Below, piece after piece: positions 5,633 to 10,088 of a stretch of 10,088 nucleotides of DNA. A model generated the notes under the pieces. It made no database searches and was not told the origin of the DNA. It was given only the letters and a program-made list of their open reading frames with translations. Made by a program: the position numbers and the translations under genes. Source of the stretch: JAOSJT01 sp035914695 (lineage in GTDB: Bacteria; Bacteroidota; Ignavibacteria; SZUA-365); the NCBI GenBank assembly GCA_035914695.1, contig JAMIQH010000301.1:1-10088 (forward strand). The letters are read 5' to 3'. Each line of letters opens with the position of its first letter. The first letter of the stretch is position 1.

Positions 5633-6205
5633 ATGAAGCGCATTCTGATAGCCGCCATACTTGGCGGAGTGATCATATTCGTGTGGGGCGCGTTGTCCCA
5701 CATGGTGTTGCAGGTGGGAAGCATGGGGATGTCGCAGCTCCCCGATGAGGGCCCGGTGATCGAGGTGCTGCGTACACATGTCCCGGAAGCTGGTATGTAC
5801 ATGTATCCGGGCTGGGACGATACCGCTGCTACATCCGCCGCGGAGGAAACCGCCTGGATGAATCAATACGCGAACGGGCCGGCGGGAATACTGATACATC
5901 GACCGAAAGGAGGGGATTTCATGCCTCCGTCGGTACTCATCTCCGAAGTGGTCTCGAACATTTTCGCGGCGCTGATCGCCGCGCTCATCGCCTCTGCGCT
6001 CTCGGGTGGTTACGGCAAGCGCGTACTCATGCTCACCTTGCTCGGCGTGTTCGCCTGGGTTACAGTGAATGTGAGCTATTGGGCGTGGTATCACTTCCCG
6101 ATGGTGTTCGTGCTGGGCGAGGCCCTGGACATAGTCGTGAGCACCTTGTTGGCGGCATTGGCGATAGCCAAACTCGTCCCCGCCCCGGAGCGTCGGCTCG
6201 TGTAA
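5633..6205 (+). CDS. Uncharacterised four-helix membrane protein
   Basis: I do not recognise a named family. The ATG at 5633 is chosen because GGAGGAG lies just upstream; an earlier in-frame ATG (5600) would add 11 residues without a ribosome binding site. The 190-residue product has a hydrophobic N-terminal helix (3-24, ILIAAILGGVIIFVWGAL), a polar segment of about 75 residues, and three more helices at about 101-123, 130-152 and 157-181. The first helix is probably a membrane anchor rather than a cleaved signal, since no clear cleavage site follows, which would put the polar segment (25-100) on one face of the inner membrane. That segment is acidic and rich in Met, Gly and Pro and contains no cysteine or recognisable motif. 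The gene lies 139 bp after the channel gene, on the same strand, and ends before a strong terminator. A functional link to the channel is not supported. Confidence 0.72.
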   Translation: MKRILIAAILGGVIIFVWGALSHMVLQVGSMGMSQLPDEGPVIEVLRTHVPEAGMYMYPGWDDTAATSAAEETAWMNQYANGPAGILIHRPKGGDFMPPSVLISEVVSNIFAALIAALIASALSGGYGKRVLMLTLLGVFAWVTVNVSYWAWYHFPMVFVLGEALDIVVSTLLAALAIAKLVPAPERRLV

Positions 6206-6309
6206 GCAGCGTACCGCCACGCTGGCATCGGTTCTATCCAGGTTTCGCAGCACCATAGACTGGCTTGCCGCACTGGTGGTTCGAGGCTTCGTTCAGAGAA
6301 TCTTCAACA

Positions 6310-6347
6310 AAACAGACACGGCAGCCACCCGGCTGCCGTGTCTGTTT
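6310..6347. terminator. Bidirectional terminator between convergent genes
   Basis: The arms 6310-6326 and 6331-6347 are perfectly complementary over 17 bp (core ACACGGCAGCC / GGCTGCCGTGT) around the 4-nt loop ACCC. The ends of the arms are AAA and TTT, so the transcript from either strand finishes in a short U stretch; on the minus strand it continues as TTTTGTT. It lies between the plus-strand membrane protein gene and the minus-strand protease gene, so it can serve both. Confidence 0.9.
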
Positions 6348-6367
6348 GCACTAGGATTGATACGGGA

Positions 6368-9300
6368 TTAGCGGACCAACACCATCTTGGTCTGAATCAC
6401 GGTTGCACCCTGTATCAGACGCGCGAAGTACACGCCTTCGGGAAGATGACTACCGTTGAACATCACCGCATGCGAGCCGGCGTTGTAATTGCCTTCCGCG
6501 AGTCGAGCCACTTCCTCGCCGAGTGCATTGTACACGGCAAGTGTGATGGTGCTCTCTTCCGGCAAACGGAAGACCAGACTGGTGCTGCCGGAGAAGGGAT
6601 TCGGGTAATTCTGCTCGAGGGCGGGACTCTCGGGTATCGCCTGCTCGTCGGAGAACACCAGACCTTCGTCCTTCGGGAACGTCCACGGCACGTACACCTG
6701 ACGCGTGACAGTGGCGAGGTTGTTGCTGTAATCGCGCGCCGTGTACACGACGGTGTACGTACGTCCGAAGCCCGTGGGCGAGCGCTCGGCGCGAACGGCG
6801 AATTGCGTCGCGTTCGTGCCGGTGGCTGCGAATATGTCGCCCGGCAAATCGCCGGGACCGGTACCCGCGTCGGGCTCGTTGCTGGTGACCGAAGCAAGTA
6901 CGAAGCTGCTACCGGGGCAGTTGTCACTCAAGGTTACGCTTGCAGTGATCGTACGCATGCTGCGATTCACCGGCATGAGATAGGCCGGATACAGCACGAC
7001 ACCGAAGGACGGCGGTGTCAAATCCTTCACAACCACCTGCTGCACGGCGGTCTTGATGTTGCCGTAGTTGTCGCGCGCAGTCCACGTCACATTCGTCGTA
7101 CCGACAGGGAACATCGCGGGTGCGTTGTTGCTCAGTGTCACGGGACCGCAGGCGTCGCTGGCCGTGGGCGTGCCAAGATTGAGACCCGAACGACCGCACA
7201 TGCCTGCCGCCGCGTTCACCGTAACCGTGGGCGGTGCCTGAATCGACGGGGCCTCGGTGTCATTGATCGTCACGTTCTGCGTGGCCGTGCTGAAGTTGCC
7301 CTTCGCATCCATGGCAGTCCAGGTGACGATGGTGGTGCCGAGGGGGAAGACGTTCGGTGCGTTGTTCGAGAGTACGGTCACAGCGCAGTTGTCACTGGTA
7401 CTCGGCGATCCAAGGTTGACCAGAGATTTCGAACGTCCACAGAGACCGGCCTCGTTGGCCAGGGTGACATTCGATGGCGCGACAATGGTCGGTGCCTGCG
7501 TGTCGTTGATCGTAACTGTCTGCGAGGCCGTGGTGGTGTTGTTCGCGGCGTCGCGCACCGTCCAGGTCACGGTGGTGTTGCCAATGGGGAAAACGCTGGG
7601 TGCGTTGTTCGTGATCACCAGCGCGCCGGTGCCGCAGTTGTCTCCAACGGTCGGTGAGCCGAGATTGACGTTCACGCGATTCTTCCCGCAGAGGCCCGGG
7701 TCATTGCTTGCCACAATGGTCGAGGGAGCGGTCACCGTGGGTGCCTGCGTGTCGTTGATGGTCACGGTCTGCGAGGCCGTGGTGGTATTGTTCGCGGCGT
7801 CACGCACCGTCCATACGACGGTCGTGGTTCCAATCGGGAAGCTCGATGGCGCATTGTTCGTGACGACCAGTGCCGAAGTGCCGCAGTTGTCGGAGAGTAC
7901 CGGCGAGCCGAGCACGATGTTCGCGAGACTCTTGCCGCAGATACCGGGATCGTTGCCGGTAACAATGTTGGCGGGAGCGCTAACCGTCGGCGCTTGCGTG
8001 TCGTTGATGGTCACGGTGTGCGACGCGGTGGCCACATTGTTTGCCGCATCACGAACCGTCCAGACAACGGTGGTGCTGCCGATGGGGAACACCGCGGGTG
8101 CGTTGTTCGTCACTGTGAGCCCACCTGCGCCGCAGTTGTCGGCGGTGGTGGGGGTTCCGAAGTTGGTGGCGCTGCGATTGCGGCCGCAGACGCCGGGCTC
8201 GTTGCTGAACGTCACGTTCGGCGGAGCAGTGATCGTCGGCGGGGTCACATCGGCATTCACTGTGACGGTAACGTTGGCGTTGCTGGTGCCGCCATTGCCG
8301 TCATCCACGGTGAGCGTGATCACATGTGTCCCCGGCGTGAGCAGGACCACCGCGTTCGCGATGTTCGAAGGGCCTGCAATGACGGTGGCACCTTCGCGCC
8401 AAGTGTACGTCAGGGGATCATTGTCGGGATCGGAGGAACCCGAACCATTCAGCAACACGCTTGCCCCGGCGAGCGGAGCGCAGTTGATGGTCTGATCTGT
8501 GCCCGCATTCGCAACCGGCGGTTGATTCGGGATGGCGACGTTGCCTGTGATGATGATCGAAGCAAGCTGTGCGCCTCCGGTGAGCGAGCCCTTGTGCGTG
8601 ACTTGCACGGTGTAGATCCCGCCATTGGTCGGCGCTGCGATGTGGATCATCTCCACGTTGTCGCGAATGTTGTCGCCCAACGTGGCCGCGTTCGCGGGAG
8701 TATCCGGGTCGAGACGGTAGGGGAAATAGGTCGTCGATCCCGGACCGATGATGCGCACATCGAGATCGTTCACCAAGCGAGGTGTGCGGTTGTTCAGTGC
8801 CGTGGGAAGCACCTGCGGCGCGGGATCGGTCCATGCGACGGTGACGCGCAACGGACTTCCATTGCTCATGATATTGCGTGTGTAGGACGAGCCGTTGGTG
8901 AGATTGTGCTCGGTGATATGACCCGGCGATCCCGCGGCGGCATTGGCCGACATTACCTGCGCGGCGCGTGTGGTGTTGAGCAAGCCCCAACCGTACGCGT
9001 AATCCGGCCCCGTCGTCGTCCCGGCTTCGTCGGCAGTGTGAATGAGCAGGCCCTTCATGGTTGAGGACTTCATCGCGATACCGGGAAACAGATTGTTCTG
9101 ATGTTGCAGGAGCAACCCGATGGACCCCGCCGCGCTGGGGCCAGACATGGACGTTCCGCTCAGCGAAGCGTAGCTGTCATTGTTGGGAACATAGCTCGAG
9201 TACAGCCCAACACCATTGGCGACGATATCCGGCTTGATGCGTCCGTCGTCGGTGGGACCCCAGCCGCTGAACGAGGACATCACCACGCTCGCGGGCGTGC

Positions 9301-10088
9301 TGTATCCCGCGGCGATGTCGTCCACCGCGCCCACGGTCAGAATGTTTTTCGCGTTGCCAATGTCGGTGACGCAATCGTAGCCAAGTGGACCACCATCGAG
9401 GTTGCGTGTGGCCGTGGAGATGGTCCAGGAAGACGTGCCGGTGTCCCAGTAGTAATGGCCGGTCCCAGCGGCCGGTCCCTGCAAGCGGTCGTTACCTGCG
9501 GATTTCACAATGAGATAATTCGGATAGCTGCGTGCGATATTATCCCAGCTCCAGGTCTGTTGCGAATAGTACCCGAAACCTGCATCCTCCACAGTGCTCA
9601 GATTGACATCCCCGAACCAATACCAGAAGCCACCGCTGTAGTACCATCCAGTGAGGAACCCATATGAGTGGTTGGACACCTTGAGACCCGCCGCCGCCGC
9701 GGTTTTCATTTCCGTCGAGTCGGCGTCCCAATCGTAGGCCTGCAAGGAGGCCTGATACGACATGCCACGCGCGGCGGCCTGCACGCCCGAGGCGATAAGA
9801 GTACCTGCCACATGCGTGGCGTGGAAATTCACCGAGGCCGGACTGTCCATCTGTGTGACGCGGCCACCGAATTCCTGATGCGTGGTCAGCACGCCACCGC
9901 CATCCCATTCACCGATGATGACGCCGCTGCCCGTGAGGGACAGACCCGCGGTACCGCCGGGATACAGCTTGTCTGTGGCGGTGGTTGCGGCCGAGACCGA
10001 ATTGTCCGTTGTGTAGTACATGGGTTTGCCGGTTTTCGTGAAACCCATGAGTACGGCTGTGCTTGTGGCATTGCCCATGCGGACAGGA
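6368..10088 (-). CDS. Subtilisin-family (S8) multidomain protease with T9SS sorting domain, 5' truncated
   Basis: The frame runs off the right edge; the ATG at 10078 is followed by propeptide-like sequence with no signal peptide, so the true start lies outside. Numbering from that ATG, the peptidase S8 triad is D59 (IGEWDGG), H86 (FHATHVAG) and S309 (SGTSMSGP), with the oxyanion Asn at N195 (SAGND). The usual GTSMAAP is GTSMSGP here. Residues about 380-515 form a jelly-roll or P-domain-like region (VTVAWTDPAP, LVNDLDV, YTVQVTHKG). A PKD domain covers 518-608 (PPVANAGTDQ, DPDNDPLTYTW). Five HYR repeats follow (611-1018), then a Cys-containing domain (1020-1130). The end, from about 1152 (LEQNYPNPFSGST, GEEVARL, GVYFARL), is a T9SS type A sorting domain. 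The product should be an extracellular protease. All catalytic residues are present, so it is probably active. The 3' end faces the terminator at 6310-6347. Confidence 0.92.
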   Translation of the reverse strand, partial: PVRMGNATSTAVLMGFTKTGKPMYYTTDNSVSAATTATDKLYPGGTAGLSLTGSGVIIGEWDGGGVLTTHQEFGGRVTQMDSPASVNFHATHVAGTLIASGVQAAARGMSYQASLQAYDWDADSTEMKTAAAAGLKVSNHSYGFLTGWYYSGGFWYWFGDVNLSTVEDAGFGYYSQQTWSWDNIARSYPNYLIVKSAGNDRLQGPAAGTGHYYWDTGTSSWTISTATRNLDGGPLGYDCVTDIGNAKNILTVGAVDDIAAGYSTPASVVMSSFSGWGPTDDGRIKPDIVANGVGLYSSYVPNNDSYASLSGTSMSGPSAAGSIGLLLQHQNNLFPGIAMKSSTMKGLLIHTADEAGTTTGPDYAYGWGLLNTTRAAQVMSANAAAGSPGHITEHNLTNGSSYTRNIMSNGSPLRVTVAWTDPAPQVLPTALNNRTPRLVNDLDVRIIGPGSTTYFPYRLDPDTPANAATLGDNIRDNVEMIHIAAPTNGGIYTVQVTHKGSLTGGAQLASIIITGNVAIPNQPPVANAGTDQTINCAPLAGASVLLNGSGSSDPDNDPLTYTWREGATVIAGPSNIANAVVLLTPGTHVITLTVDDGNGGTSNANVTVTVNADVTPPTITAPPNVTFSNEPGVCGRNRSATNFGTPTTADNCGAGGLTVTNNAPAVFPIGSTTVVWTVRDAANNVATASHTVTINDTQAPTVSAPANIVTGNDPGICGKSLANIVLGSPVLSDNCGTSALVVTNNAPSSFPIGTTTVVWTVRDAANNTTTASQTVTINDTQAPTVTAPSTIVASNDPGLCGKNRVNVNLGSPTVGDNCGTGALVITNNAPSVFPIGNTTVTWTVRDAANNTTTASQTVTINDTQAPTIVAPSNVTLANEAGLCGRSKSLVNLGSPSTSDNCAVTVLSNNAPNVFPLGTTIVTWTAMDAKGNFSTATQNVTINDTEAPSIQAPPTVTVNAAAGMCGRSGLNLGTPTASDACGPVTLSNNAPAMFPVGTTNVTWTARDNYGNIKTAVQQVVVKDLTPPSFGVVLYPAYLMPVNRSMRTITASVTLSDNCPGSSFVLASVTSNEPDAGTGPGDLPGDIFAATGTNATQFAVRAERSPTGFGRTYTVVYTARDYSNNLATVTRQVYVPWTFPKDEGLVFSDEQAIPESPALEQNYPNPFSGSTSLVFRLPEESTITLAVYNALGEEVARLAEGNYNAGSHAVMFNGSHLPEGVYFARLIQGATVIQTKMVLVR
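7025..8248 (-). repeat. Five tandem HYR-domain repeats inside the protease gene
   Basis: Coding units of about 81-83 codons (mostly 249 bp) repeat five times; the string TGTCGTTGAT recurs at 7501, 7750 and 7999, exactly 249 bp apart. Each unit carries the HYR pattern: TQAPTV.AP, CG, DNCG, NNAP..FPIG.TTV.WTVRDAANN, ending TVTIND. Each has two cysteines (about 18 residues apart, for example C630 and C648) that could form a disulphide. The units ending near 7500, 7750 and 8000 are most alike at DNA level, while the two nearest the C-terminus are more diverged. HYR domains are immunoglobulin-like and usually act as spacers or in adhesion. Confidence 0.88.

Noticed and set aside
6338..9064. Long plus-strand open frames (6338-7657, 7257-8495, 7994-9064)
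   Set aside because: They lie antisense to the protease gene, whose domains and catalytic motifs are unmistakable. Their translations are low-complexity mirrors of its repeats.

Overview
This window most likely comes from a GC-rich member of the Bacteroidota/Chlorobiota (FCB) group, for example an Ignavibacteria- or Kapabacteria-like lineage. Two large secreted proteins end in type IX secretion system (T9SS) type A sorting domains, and two candidate promoters fit the Bacteroidota pattern of a TTG box followed about 20 nt later by a TAnnTTTG-like box. The genus cannot be read from the sequence.

Left part (1-2168): an accessory, non-coding region. It holds a pair of 13-bp direct repeats (151-187) that resemble insertion-sequence ends. 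These are followed by a seven-unit tandem array with an exact 58-bp period (210-584), whose units carry a small palindrome. About 270 bp further on, a minus-strand gene (854-1678) encodes a protein that aligns along its N-terminal two thirds with REP-associated tyrosine transposases (RAYT, Y1/HUH family). Both HUH histidines and the catalytic tyrosine have been replaced, although the frame is intact and the gene has its own promoter and ribosome binding site. An imperfect 26-nt hairpin lies just upstream of that promoter. A catalytically dead RAYT homologue between a hairpin and a homogenised palindromic array is the most unusual thing in the window.

Central part (2169-6205): four plus-strand genes. 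They encode a T9SS-exported von Willebrand A/cohesin-like protein with a degenerate metal site; a lipoprotein with an NADase-type glycan-binding (discoidin-like) domain; a single-domain voltage-gated cation channel of the NaChBac family with a TVEGWYE filter, close to that of the calcium-selective channel CavMr; and an unrecognised four-helix membrane protein. Hairpins separate several of them, and the gaps of about 100-160 bp do not suggest a tight operon. I see no shared pathway.

Right part (6206-10088): a perfect 17-bp stem terminator lies between convergent transcription units. Beyond it is a very long minus-strand gene for a subtilisin-family (S8) secreted protease with a jelly-roll-like region, a PKD domain, five HYR repeats and a T9SS sorting domain. 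Its N-terminus, including the signal peptide, lies beyond the right edge. The lipoprotein and the two T9SS cargo proteins fit a free-living bacterium that decorates its surface with adhesive and proteolytic proteins.
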